Notes under the pieces: model-generated | The model's input: only the letters and a program-made list of their open reading frames with translations | Database searches by the model: none | What the model was told of the DNA's origin: nothing | Translations under genes and position numbers: made by a program | Source: Geosporobacter sp040797825 | GTDB taxonomy: Bacteria > Bacillota > Clostridia > Peptostreptococcales > Thermotaleaceae | Direction: 5' to 3' | Assembly (NCBI GenBank): GCA_040797825.1 | Contig: JBFNEZ010000002.1 | Location: forward strand, 22,742 to 86,741 | DNA: 64,000 nucleotides | Shown here: piece by piece, positions 34,591 through 43,254 of the stretch | Numbering within the stretch: the stretch's first letter is position 1 | Layout of the letters: the number at the start of each line of letters is the position of its first letter

Positions 34591-35856
34591 GTGTGGAAAA
34601 AAAAGAATATATCTTTTCCCCTTTTTTTTACTCTTTTAATTTGTGCTCCTTTTATTAGCCACTGGCTCTTATCTTTTCTGGGATTCACTTTCAATTATTT
34701 ATATCCTTTAGTTACCGCCTTATTTATTTTTTCTCTATTCTATTTTAAATCTATGGATTTATTTCTAAATGTTGGGCAAACCAAAAACCAGTTGGATAAT
34801 ATGGACATATTGGTACGGGCAAATCGTCAGCTTGCAAAAACGAATATGATTAAAGAAACCATGCTGCAAATCAGTAACTCCATCGTTCAAATTAATAATA
34901 TTGATGAATTATTAGAACAAATTTTAGAAAAAGCTGTTCTCCTGATTGATAACGCAGATAATGGCAGTATTTTATTGTTTCAGGATGACAATAAACTAGC
35001 CTTTCACGCTGTATATGGCTATGATATGCAGTTTCTTTCTTCCATTCGACTTTCTTTAGAAGAAACCTATCTATATGCCTACACGGAAGGTCAACCCCTA
35101 AAGGCCTGTATTATCAAAAATCCTGAAAATTTTAATCATGCACATATGTCTAAAGGGAATTTCCACAAGTTTCAAAATGCTAGAGCATTAAATATCCAAT
35201 CTACTATCTGCGCCCCCATCATGGTGGATCAAGAATTGTACGGTTTTATTAATATTGACAATATTTCTGACGAAAACGCCTTTCATGAAGAAGATGTTCG
35301 AATTCTGGAGTATTTAGCAAATCAAATAGGTATCGCCATTAACAATGCCTGCTTGTTTGAAAAAACCTTACAGCTATCTCGATATGATTCCCTTACACAG
35401 GTATATAGTCGTAGTTATTTTGAAGAGCTGTACCAGAATATTTACAAAAGAGCCCAGCGCTATCATGAGCATTATACTATTGCTGTAATCGATTTAAATA
35501 ATCTGAAAAATATAAATGATAGGTATGGGCATATGGCTGGAGATTTAGCTATTAAGCTTTTTTCCCAGGTATTGAAACAAAATCTTCGCGATTCGGATAT
35601 TATGGGCCGTTATGGAGGAGATGAATTCCTTGTGGTTTTCTTAAATAGCACCTATGAAACTACCTGTCATAAGCTTTATGAAGTTTTACAAATTCTTTCA
35701 CAATATCCTTTATACTATGAAGGTCATCGCTTCCATGTGGGATTCAGCTATGGCGTTGCCTGTTTTCCTTCTGATTCCCAGGATGGTCAGTTGCTAATTA
35801 AAATTGCAGATAAAAGGATGTATGAAAATAAAGTTCACATAAAAACAACGGTATAA
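34591..35856 (+). CDS. Diguanylate cyclase with GAF sensor and N-terminal membrane segments
   Basis: 421 residues. Two hydrophobic N-terminal segments (about 8-28 and 30-50) anchor it. A GAF domain follows at about 85-255 (DNADNGSILLFQDD, CAPIMVDQELYGFINIDN). The GGDEF domain at about 265-415 has the catalytic signature RYGGDEF near 345 and SRYDSLTQVYSR at its start. It should make cyclic di-GMP from two GTP in response to a signal sensed by the GAF domain. The GTG start has GGGAG 9 bases upstream. A possible promoter, TTGAAA-17-TCTATT, lies at 34459-34487. Confidence 0.92.
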   Translation: MWKKKNISFPLFFTLLICAPFISHWLLSFLGFTFNYLYPLVTALFIFSLFYFKSMDLFLNVGQTKNQLDNMDILVRANRQLAKTNMIKETMLQISNSIVQINNIDELLEQILEKAVLLIDNADNGSILLFQDDNKLAFHAVYGYDMQFLSSIRLSLEETYLYAYTEGQPLKACIIKNPENFNHAHMSKGNFHKFQNARALNIQSTICAPIMVDQELYGFINIDNISDENAFHEEDVRILEYLANQIGIAINNACLFEKTLQLSRYDSLTQVYSRSYFEELYQNIYKRAQRYHEHYTIAVIDLNNLKNINDRYGHMAGDLAIKLFSQVLKQNLRDSDIMGRYGGDEFLVVFLNSTYETTCHKLYEVLQILSQYPLYYEGHRFHVGFSYGVACFPSDSQDGQLLIKIADKRMYENKVHIKTTV

Positions 35857-35881
35857 CTATAAAGGTTACATCGTTGTTTTT
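35841..35881. terminator. Bidirectional terminator between the GGDEF and PDZ genes
   Basis: AAAAACAACG pairs with CGTTGTTTTT across a 21-base loop, with T and A runs outside. It overlaps both converging stop regions. Confidence 0.75.
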
Positions 35882-37119
35882 TTATTTCCAAAATCTTTAT
35901 GTATCAATCGCTTTCCAATGCTGAAAGAATCCTGGGCTTGAAAAATAATATTGGGATGTTGAGGAACTACTACAATTCCTATACTCCTTATGCCCTTCCT
36001 GTAATCCTTGTATTCTATGGTTTTTATTATGCCCTTTCGATTGCGTATTTCTATCCATACATAGGGAGGAAAATCCTTTAATATTTCTTTAATACTCTCT
36101 TGACTCACTACTATCTGATTGTTGATTCTAAGAATCACGTCTCCTTGCTCTAGACCCATTTTTTCTCCGATTTCTCCCTTAAAAACATCCAATATTGTAA
36201 TCCCCTCTTTATAATTTCTGAAAATAGGAGGCAATCGTCGTTCCTCTTTTTGCCCATAAAGAATTAAAGCCTCATGGGCCAAGGGAGCAAAAAGAGCTGC
36301 AATCCATTTAAAAACATATATTTGTGTAGAAAGGCCTGCAAAACTAAGCAAAAGTATGCTGTATCCAAGGAGGCGAAGGGATGATTTTTTGCTTTTTTCT
36401 TTTGGTGTACGCGATAAAGTCATATCTCCATATCCCAAGGCTGCTACTATCAAGGACAATTGGAACATCCTATTGCTAATTTCCCTATCTACCTGGTTGA
36501 TAGAAAATAGCGGCCACCAATTAGGTAGGTAGATCTCTTGTGCTCCTTCCAATACACCTATCATCATAACCAGAATTGTAAGGGGAATAGGCCAAAATCT
36601 TTGTAATGAAAAGCCTCCTATAACGCCATAGCATTTATCTTCTATAAATATAGGGGTAGCATCTCTATCTCCGTCAATCCAAATCAACACACTTTCAATC
36701 AGGTGCAGAATAGCTACAATGGCCATTAAACTAGAAACATTGATAGCTGGAACTTTAAAAATCAAGCTGCATAAACTCATCAGCCCTCCTGCATAGGAAA
36801 AACAAACATATCTGACATTGAATATCATCAAAAAAATAGCTAAGGGCAGAAGAAATACAAAATCCAGCGATTCTATGGTAATACCCAATAATATTATTAA
36901 AAATGTACCAATGGTTCCTCCAAAGAGTCCCATCCATATAGCTCTTATCAATTTATCCTTCAAAGAATGCTTTGCCCTTCCCAGTATACTGATTTCCATT
37001 TTGAAGATTCTTCTATACTGTATGTATACAATGTAGATTACCACCCAGAACAGGGGGTTCAATACACCCTTTAGCAATGTGTATAATGCCCTTTGAAACA
37101 GTTCCAACCAGGAATTCAA
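35866..37119 (-). CDS. PDZ-domain integral membrane protein (MinJ/YvjD-like)
   Basis: 417 residues with about seven or eight hydrophobic segments over residues 10-290, followed by a cytoplasmic or surface PDZ domain at about 305-390 (EGITILDVFKGEIGEKMGLEQGDVILRINNQIV). The architecture is that of Bacillus MinJ/YvjD, a division-site topology protein. In Clostridia such genes often lie near ctpA and uvr genes, as here. The exact role in this organism is not known. The adjacent spacer 37120-37405 is AT-rich with no clear feature. Confidence 0.7.
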   Translation of the reverse strand: MNSWLELFQRALYTLLKGVLNPLFWVVIYIVYIQYRRIFKMEISILGRAKHSLKDKLIRAIWMGLFGGTIGTFLIILLGITIESLDFVFLLPLAIFLMIFNVRYVCFSYAGGLMSLCSLIFKVPAINVSSLMAIVAILHLIESVLIWIDGDRDATPIFIEDKCYGVIGGFSLQRFWPIPLTILVMMIGVLEGAQEIYLPNWWPLFSINQVDREISNRMFQLSLIVAALGYGDMTLSRTPKEKSKKSSLRLLGYSILLLSFAGLSTQIYVFKWIAALFAPLAHEALILYGQKEERRLPPIFRNYKEGITILDVFKGEIGEKMGLEQGDVILRINNQIVVSQESIKEILKDFPPYVWIEIRNRKGIIKTIEYKDYRKGIRSIGIVVVPQHPNIIFQAQDSFSIGKRLIHKDFGNKKTTM

Positions 37120-37405
37120 TAACAGACCTCCTTTGATCTTAAAAAATAGAGACAGTTTTTATTTTTATACAACTATTTTAGGAATATTCTTCATTTAATC
37201 ATCATAATTCTTATAGGATAAGATTACTAGATACCTGTCTATATATAGTTTACATTAAAATAGAATTTTTTTCCATTAATTCAAAAGCTTTTCTGATTCA
37301 TCTAAAATTTTTGATGAGTGTCCTAAGGAATTTTATAGGATTTAAATTTTACTAAATATAAAAATACTTTCTCAAACACAAAAGATCGGGAGGAGTGGAG
37401 TTTTT

Positions 37406-39325
37406 ATGAATTCTCAAGAAATAAGATCCCTTGATAGCTATCTTTTTCATCAAGGCACCCATTACCATAGTTATCGTTTTTTAGGTGCTCATAAAGCCTA
37501 TCGCAAGAGGATGAAGGGTGTTCGGTTTTCTCTTTGGGCTCCCCATGCTTCAGAGGTAAAGATAGTAGGAGACTTTAATAATTGGTGTGGAAAAAATCAT
37601 TCTATGAGACAGGAAGATGGATCTGGTATATGGTCTATTTTTATACCCGATCTAGAAGAAGGCATGCTTTATAAATATGAAATTCATACCCTCCATGGAG
37701 AGATTCTTCTGAAGGCCGATCCCTATGGTACGCATAGTGAACTACGTCCCAATACAGCCTCACAAATATATTTTTTAGAAGGCTATCCTTGGAAGGATAA
37801 AGCTTGGATGGAATCTAAAAAAGCATCCTCTATCTATGATGAACCCCTATTGATATATGAGGTTCATTTAGGATCCTGGAAAGGTAAAACTAAAAATGGA
37901 TTTTATTCTTATCAAGATTTAGCAAAAGAACTTATCCCTTATGTACTTGACATGGGATATACCCACATCGAGCTGCTTCCTATTATGGAGCATCCCTTTG
38001 ATGGTTCTTGGGGTTATCAAGCTACAGGTTACTATGCGCCGACCAGCCGTTATGGCACTCCCAAGGATTTTATGTATTTTGTGGATCAATGTCATCTGCA
38101 TGGTATTGGTATCCTTCTTGATTGGGTTCCCGGCCATTTTTGCAAGGACAGCCATGGATTAAGGCTTTTTGATGGTACTCCCCTTTTTGAATATGAAGAT
38201 CCCTTAAAGGCTGAAATGTTTCAATGGGGTACTTTAGCCTTTGATTTAGGCAAAACTGAAGTCAGAAGCTTCCTTATTTCCAATGCAGTGTTCTGGTTTG
38301 ATAAATTCCATATTGATGGCTTACGGATTGATGCTGTAGCCAGCATGCTTTATCTGGACTATGGAAAACAAGATGGACAATGGACTCCAAATGTCTACGG
38401 AGGGAAAGAAAATCTAGAAGCAGTAGATTTTATGAGAAAATTGAATGAAGTGATTTTTTCTTATTTCCCACAGGCATTAATGATTGCAGAGGAATCCACC
38501 CAGTGGCCAATGGTCTCTAAACCCACTTATCTTGGGGGTCTCGGCTATAATTATAAATGGAACATGGGCTGGATGAATGATATTCTCCGTTATATGGAAA
38601 TGGATCCAATTCACCGCAAATGGCATCACAACCTATTAACCTTTTCCATGATGTATGCTTTTTCCGAAAATTTTATTCTACCCTTTTCCCATGATGAGGT
38701 GGTCCATGGAAAAAAATCCTTAATTGAAAAAATGCCTGGCGATTATTGGCAGAAGTTTGCATCTCTTAGAACACTCTATGGCTATATGCTATCCCATCCT
38801 GGAAAGAAATTATTGTTCATGGGAGGAGAATTTGCTCAATTTATTGAGTGGAATGAAAATCAAGGTTTGGATTGGTTTTTATTAGATTATGCCATGCATG
38901 AAAAACTACAACATTATGTTAAAACACTGAATCGCCTCTACCTCCAAGAGCCATCCCTGTGGCTTTATGATCACGATTGGCGGGGTTTTGAATGGATTGA
39001 TCCCCACAACTATCAACAAAGTATTATCACTTACCTTAGAAAGGGACTGGAACCCGATGATTTTATCCTTATAATTTGCAACTTTACTCCTGTTGTCTAT
39101 GAAGACTATCGGATTGGTGTTCCTTCAAAAGGACAATATATTGAATTGTTGAATAGTGACATGGATTGCTTCGGCGGCTCAGGACAATCAAATCTAGATC
39201 TATTAACAGTAGATGACTTGCCCTGGCATAATCAGCCCTATTCTCTTCAGTTAAAGCTTCCTCCCCTTGCTGTCTTGTTCTTAAAATTAAAAAAGGTCTC
39301 AACAGCCTCTGAAAGCACTTTCTAA
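37406..39325 (+). CDS. glgB: 1,4-alpha-glucan branching enzyme GlgB
   Basis: A 639-residue GH13 enzyme that creates alpha-1,6 branches in glycogen. It has an N-terminal CBM48 domain (VRFSLWAPHASEVKIVGDFNNW) and the catalytic barrel. Catalytic residues are visible as GLRIDAVASM (Asp nucleophile near 310), IAEEST (Glu near 360) and SHDEVVHGKKSL (Asp near 430). A C-terminal beta domain ends it. GGGAGGAGTGGAG precedes the ATG. It is the first gene of the glycogen operon. Confidence 0.97.
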   Translation: MNSQEIRSLDSYLFHQGTHYHSYRFLGAHKAYRKRMKGVRFSLWAPHASEVKIVGDFNNWCGKNHSMRQEDGSGIWSIFIPDLEEGMLYKYEIHTLHGEILLKADPYGTHSELRPNTASQIYFLEGYPWKDKAWMESKKASSIYDEPLLIYEVHLGSWKGKTKNGFYSYQDLAKELIPYVLDMGYTHIELLPIMEHPFDGSWGYQATGYYAPTSRYGTPKDFMYFVDQCHLHGIGILLDWVPGHFCKDSHGLRLFDGTPLFEYEDPLKAEMFQWGTLAFDLGKTEVRSFLISNAVFWFDKFHIDGLRIDAVASMLYLDYGKQDGQWTPNVYGGKENLEAVDFMRKLNEVIFSYFPQALMIAEESTQWPMVSKPTYLGGLGYNYKWNMGWMNDILRYMEMDPIHRKWHHNLLTFSMMYAFSENFILPFSHDEVVHGKKSLIEKMPGDYWQKFASLRTLYGYMLSHPGKKLLFMGGEFAQFIEWNENQGLDWFLLDYAMHEKLQHYVKTLNRLYLQEPSLWLYDHDWRGFEWIDPHNYQQSIITYLRKGLEPDDFILIICNFTPVVYEDYRIGVPSKGQYIELLNSDMDCFGGSGQSNLDLLTVDDLPWHNQPYSLQLKLPPLAVLFLKLKKVSTASESTF

Positions 39326-39346
39326 AATATTAAGGGGGAAAATCCT

Positions 39347-40552
39347 ATGATAAAAAAAGACTGTATTGCGATGATACTCGCTGGCGGTCAAGGAAGTCGA
39401 TTAGGCATCTTGACCAAAAACTTAGCAAAACCTGCTGTTCCCTTTGGTGGAAAATATCGTATCATTGATTTTACCTTAAGTAATTGTGGAAACTCTGACA
39501 TTGATACAGTTGGGGTTTTAACACAATATAAACCACTGGTTCTAAATACTTATATCGGCATCGGTCGTCCTTGGAATCTTGACCGAAAGAATGGTGGTGT
39601 TACTGTGCTCCCCCCCTTTGTCAAAGAAGAAGGTGGGGAGTGGTATAAAGGTACGGCCAATGCCATTTATCAAAATATCGACTTTATTGACCAATATTCT
39701 CCTGATAACATTCTAATTTTATCAGGAGATCATATCTATAAAATGGACTATAATTCTATGTTGGATGCCCATAGGGCTAAAAACGCTGATATAACCATAT
39801 CAGCCATTGAGGTTCCCTGGTTCCAAGCCCATCGTTTTGGAATTATGAATACAGATCCCTCGGGATATATCGTCAAATTTGAAGAAAAGCCTGTAAATCC
39901 CAAAAACAATTTAGCTTCTATGGGAATCTATATCTTTAAGTGGCCTCTCCTAAAAAAATATCTTCTTCTGGATGAACAAAATTCCACTTCTAGCCATGAT
40001 TTTGGAAAAAATGTCCTACCTGCCATGCTTCAAAATAATGAAAAACTATATGCCTATCCCTATTCAGGCTATTGGAAGGATGTTGGAACCATTGAAAGTT
40101 TTTGGGAGGCCAATATGGACTTACTCTCCGATCACCCAGAACTGGACCTTTATGATAGAGATTGGCCTATTTACTCTGTCAATCCGACCCAACCTCCCAA
40201 CTATATTGCATCAAATGCAAAAATCCGTCGATCTCTCATCAATGAGGGCTGCGTTATTTTAGGAGAAGTTGAAAATGCAGTGATTTTTCCAGGTGTTTTT
40301 ATTGGCAAAAACGCAAAAGTGAGAAATTCTGTTATTATGCCCAATGTAAAGATTGGAACAAACGTATGTATTGAAAAAGCAATTATCGGAGAAAACACAC
40401 GAATTCGTAAACACAGCTTTATTGGCTGCAATGATTTAGGTGACTTTTATTATGGTAGTGATCCATCTACTGGTAAGATAACAGTTGTGGGAGAAAATAT
40501 GGATATTCCACAAGCTACCATCCTTTCCAATGGTGCAATGGTCTCATTATAA
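39347..40552 (+). CDS. glgC: Glucose-1-phosphate adenylyltransferase GlgC
   Basis: A 401-residue enzyme making ADP-glucose, the committed step of glycogen synthesis. LAGGQGSRLGILT near 11-23 is the pyrophosphorylase motif, PAVPFGGKYRIIDF near 28-41 the regulatory/substrate block, and a left-handed beta-helix at the C-terminus has hexapeptide repeats (NAVIFPGVFIGKNAKV). AAGGGGG precedes the ATG; glgB lies 21 bases upstream. Confidence 0.97.
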   Translation: MIKKDCIAMILAGGQGSRLGILTKNLAKPAVPFGGKYRIIDFTLSNCGNSDIDTVGVLTQYKPLVLNTYIGIGRPWNLDRKNGGVTVLPPFVKEEGGEWYKGTANAIYQNIDFIDQYSPDNILILSGDHIYKMDYNSMLDAHRAKNADITISAIEVPWFQAHRFGIMNTDPSGYIVKFEEKPVNPKNNLASMGIYIFKWPLLKKYLLLDEQNSTSSHDFGKNVLPAMLQNNEKLYAYPYSGYWKDVGTIESFWEANMDLLSDHPELDLYDRDWPIYSVNPTQPPNYIASNAKIRRSLINEGCVILGEVENAVIFPGVFIGKNAKVRNSVIMPNVKIGTNVCIEKAIIGENTRIRKHSFIGCNDLGDFYYGSDPSTGKITVVGENMDIPQATILSNGAMVSL

Positions 40553-40655
40553 GAATACAGTATACATCCAAACAAATAGTCATTTTATCGTATAGCTTCA
40601 GTAATTCTGCGTATATAAACAGATTCTTAATTATGAAAGTAATGGAGTGATAAAC

Positions 40656-41774
40656 ATGGGCCTGTTAATGGGAATTATAAACAACACCAAAAATGGAAAT
40701 CAGCTAAAAGAATTGACAGAAAAAAGGTATCTAGCTTCTGTTCCCTTTGGAGGACGATACCGTCTGATTGATTTCGTTTTATCCAATATGGTTAACGCTG
40801 GTATTCGAAATATAGGTATCTTAGTTCAGGGAAAGTATGGTTCCCTTATGGATCATCTGCGTTCAGGAAAAGAATGGGATCTGGATCGAAAGAGAGATGG
40901 ACTTTTTATTTTACCGCCACCCTATGTTAGCTGCCCATTTGGTCTCATGAAAGGAGATTTGGAAAATTTCCATGCTAACATAGACTATCTTCACAGGAGC
41001 CGTCAAAGGTATGTAGTTGTTTCCGGCGTAAATATGGTGTGCAATATAAATTATGAAGAGGTATTGGCCTATCATCAAAAAAAAGAAGGTGATATTACTA
41101 TCATCTATACAAAAGAGCCTGGAAATATTTTAGATTTGTCTAGATCTATTTGTCTGGATATAGATGGTTCTGACCGGATTACAGCCTTAGAAATAAATCC
41201 CATGCAGCAACGCAGCCACAACGTTTCTATGGAAATGTATGTATTGGAAAGAAAACTCTTAATCGATTTGGTTGATGCAAGTATATCCAAAGGGGGTTTT
41301 GATTTTGTAAGAGATGGTATTTTAAAGAATTTAGATCTCCTCAAAGTATATGGCTATCATCATCAGGGTTATGTTGGAAGGATCCATTCTGTAAAAAGTT
41401 ATTATAAGCACAATATGGATTTATTGAATCCAGATATCTGGGAAGAAATTTTTATCAAAAAAGGTCTAATTTATACACAGGTAAAGGATCAAGCCCCTGT
41501 CAAATATATGGAAGATGCAAACATTCGAAATGCCTTGGTTGCCAATGGTTGTGTTATCAATGGCTCTGTAGAAAACAGTATTCTCTTTCGCGGCGTTCGC
41601 ATCCATAGTGGTGCCAAAATCCGCAACAGTATTCTTCTAGAAAACTGTGTAATCGGTGAATGTGCCGAATTGGAAAATGTGATTTTAGATAAAGAAGTTT
41701 ATGTATCATCAGAAAAGCAGCTGGCTGGACTAAGGGATTACCCTATTATTATAGAAAAAAAAGCAAGATTATAA
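40656..41774 (+). CDS. glgD: GlgD, regulatory-type glucose-1-phosphate adenylyltransferase subunit
   Basis: A GlgC paralogue of 372 residues lacking the catalytic GGxGxRL signature; its N-terminus reads MGLLMGIINNTKNGNQLKEL. It keeps ASVPFGGRYRLIDFVLSNM and the C-terminal beta-helix. In other Firmicutes GlgD forms a heterotetramer with GlgC and activates it. The ATG at 40656 with GGAG upstream is preferred over a GTG at 40647. It is placed between glgC and glgA. Confidence 0.93.
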   Translation: MGLLMGIINNTKNGNQLKELTEKRYLASVPFGGRYRLIDFVLSNMVNAGIRNIGILVQGKYGSLMDHLRSGKEWDLDRKRDGLFILPPPYVSCPFGLMKGDLENFHANIDYLHRSRQRYVVVSGVNMVCNINYEEVLAYHQKKEGDITIIYTKEPGNILDLSRSICLDIDGSDRITALEINPMQQRSHNVSMEMYVLERKLLIDLVDASISKGGFDFVRDGILKNLDLLKVYGYHHQGYVGRIHSVKSYYKHNMDLLNPDIWEEIFIKKGLIYTQVKDQAPVKYMEDANIRNALVANGCVINGSVENSILFRGVRIHSGAKIRNSILLENCVIGECAELENVILDKEVYVSSEKQLAGLRDYPIIIEKKARL

Positions 41775-41791
41775 GAGAGGAGGTTTTACAA

Positions 41792-43249
41792 ATGACTCGC
41801 CTATTATTCGCTGCTGCAGAGTGTACCCCTTTTATTAAAACTGGAGGATTGGCTGATGTGATTGGATCTCTTCCGAAGGCACTAAAAGGGAAAGAGCTTG
41901 ACATTCGTGTAGTTCTACCAAAGTATGGCCAGATTTCTGAACAATGGAAGAAAAAAATGAACCCCGTAAAAAGTATTACTGTACCTTTAGCTTGGAGGAA
42001 TCAGTACTGTGGTATTGACAGCCTTGAGCATGAAGGCATTCTTTTTTATTTCATTGACAATGAATATTACTTTTCCAGAGAAGGTCTTTATGGTTTTTTT
42101 GATGATGGAGAGCGCTTTGCCTTTTTTAGTCGGGCCGTCCTTCAAATTCTTCCCCACATAGACTTTCACCCCGATATCCTCCATTGTCATGATTGGCATA
42201 CAGCCATGATTAGTGTATTTTTAAAGACCCATTATCAACATAACCCCTACTATCAGAATATCAAGACCATTTACACTATCCACAATCTTATGTATCAGGG
42301 TGTTTTTCCCTATACCATTTTAGAAGATATATTGGGCTTAGATCATAAACACTTTTCTATTGATGGATTAGAATATCACGGACAGATTAATTTCATGAAA
42401 GGTGGTATTATCTTTTCTGATCTGTTAACTACGGTAAGCAAAACCTATGCTGAAGAAATTCAAACTCCCTATTTTGGTGAAACCTTAGATGGACTGCTGC
42501 GGAAAAGAAAAAAATATCTTTACGGCATTATTAATGGTATTGATGAAAATTTTTATAATCCTAAAACAGATCCCTCTATTTTTTCAAACTATGCTCGCTC
42601 TTATAAAAGAAAAGTCAAAAATAAAGAAAAACTCCAAGAAGCTTTAAAGCTGACTGTAGATCCAAACCTCCCTATGATTGCCATTGTATCTCGTCTTGTA
42701 AACTCAAAAGGGATTGATCTGATCGCCCATGTACTGGAGGATTTGATAGCTTTAGATCTTCAGATAGTTGTTCTCGGCACGGGTGAAGAAAAGTATGAAA
42801 ATCTCTTTCGAAGCCATGCAGTCCGTTATCCTCAAAAATTAGCTGCAAAAATCGAATTTGATGAAGGGCTTGCCCATCAAATCTATGCTGCCTCCGATAT
42901 GTTTTTAATGCCCTCTCGTTTTGAACCTTGCGGCATTGGTCAGTTAATCGCCCTTCGTTATGGCAGTATACCCATTGTACGTGAAACTGGAGGTCTTAAG
43001 GATACGGTACAGTCTTACAATGAATATACCCAAGAAGGCAATGGTTTCAGCTTCACCCACTATAACGCCCATGATATGCTTTATACCGTAAAGCGGGCTC
43101 TACAATACTATCAAGATAAGAAGATATGGAATACAATTTTTAAAAACGCACTGCAGGCAGATTTTAGTTGGAAGAAATCTGCTGAACAATATCTATTCTT
43201 ATTTGAAAACCTTCTGAAAAAAACTGCCTCAAATAACCTGGGAGGATGA
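41792..43249 (+). CDS. glgA: Glycogen synthase GlgA
   Basis: A 485-residue GT5 glucosyltransferase that extends alpha-1,4 chains from ADP-glucose. The N-terminal KTGGLADVIGSLPKAL (about 15-30) binds ADP-glucose; HCHDWHTAM near 130 and the C-terminal MPSRFEPCGIGQLIALRYG near 375 are family signatures. GAGAGGAGG precedes the ATG, 17 bases after glgD. The stop overlaps the leading ATG codons of glgP. Confidence 0.97.
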   Translation: MTRLLFAAAECTPFIKTGGLADVIGSLPKALKGKELDIRVVLPKYGQISEQWKKKMNPVKSITVPLAWRNQYCGIDSLEHEGILFYFIDNEYYFSREGLYGFFDDGERFAFFSRAVLQILPHIDFHPDILHCHDWHTAMISVFLKTHYQHNPYYQNIKTIYTIHNLMYQGVFPYTILEDILGLDHKHFSIDGLEYHGQINFMKGGIIFSDLLTTVSKTYAEEIQTPYFGETLDGLLRKRKKYLYGIINGIDENFYNPKTDPSIFSNYARSYKRKVKNKEKLQEALKLTVDPNLPMIAIVSRLVNSKGIDLIAHVLEDLIALDLQIVVLGTGEEKYENLFRSHAVRYPQKLAAKIEFDEGLAHQIYAASDMFLMPSRFEPCGIGQLIALRYGSIPIVRETGGLKDTVQSYNEYTQEGNGFSFTHYNAHDMLYTVKRALQYYQDKKIWNTIFKNALQADFSWKKSAEQYLFLFENLLKKTASNNLGG

Positions 43250-43254
43250 TGGCT

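Noticed and set aside
37120..37405. Riboswitch or clear promoter ahead of the glycogen operon
   Set aside because: The stretch is AT-rich with a weak TCATC/GATGA inverted repeat and a TTTACA, but no -10 at proper spacing and no known RNA motif could be supported.
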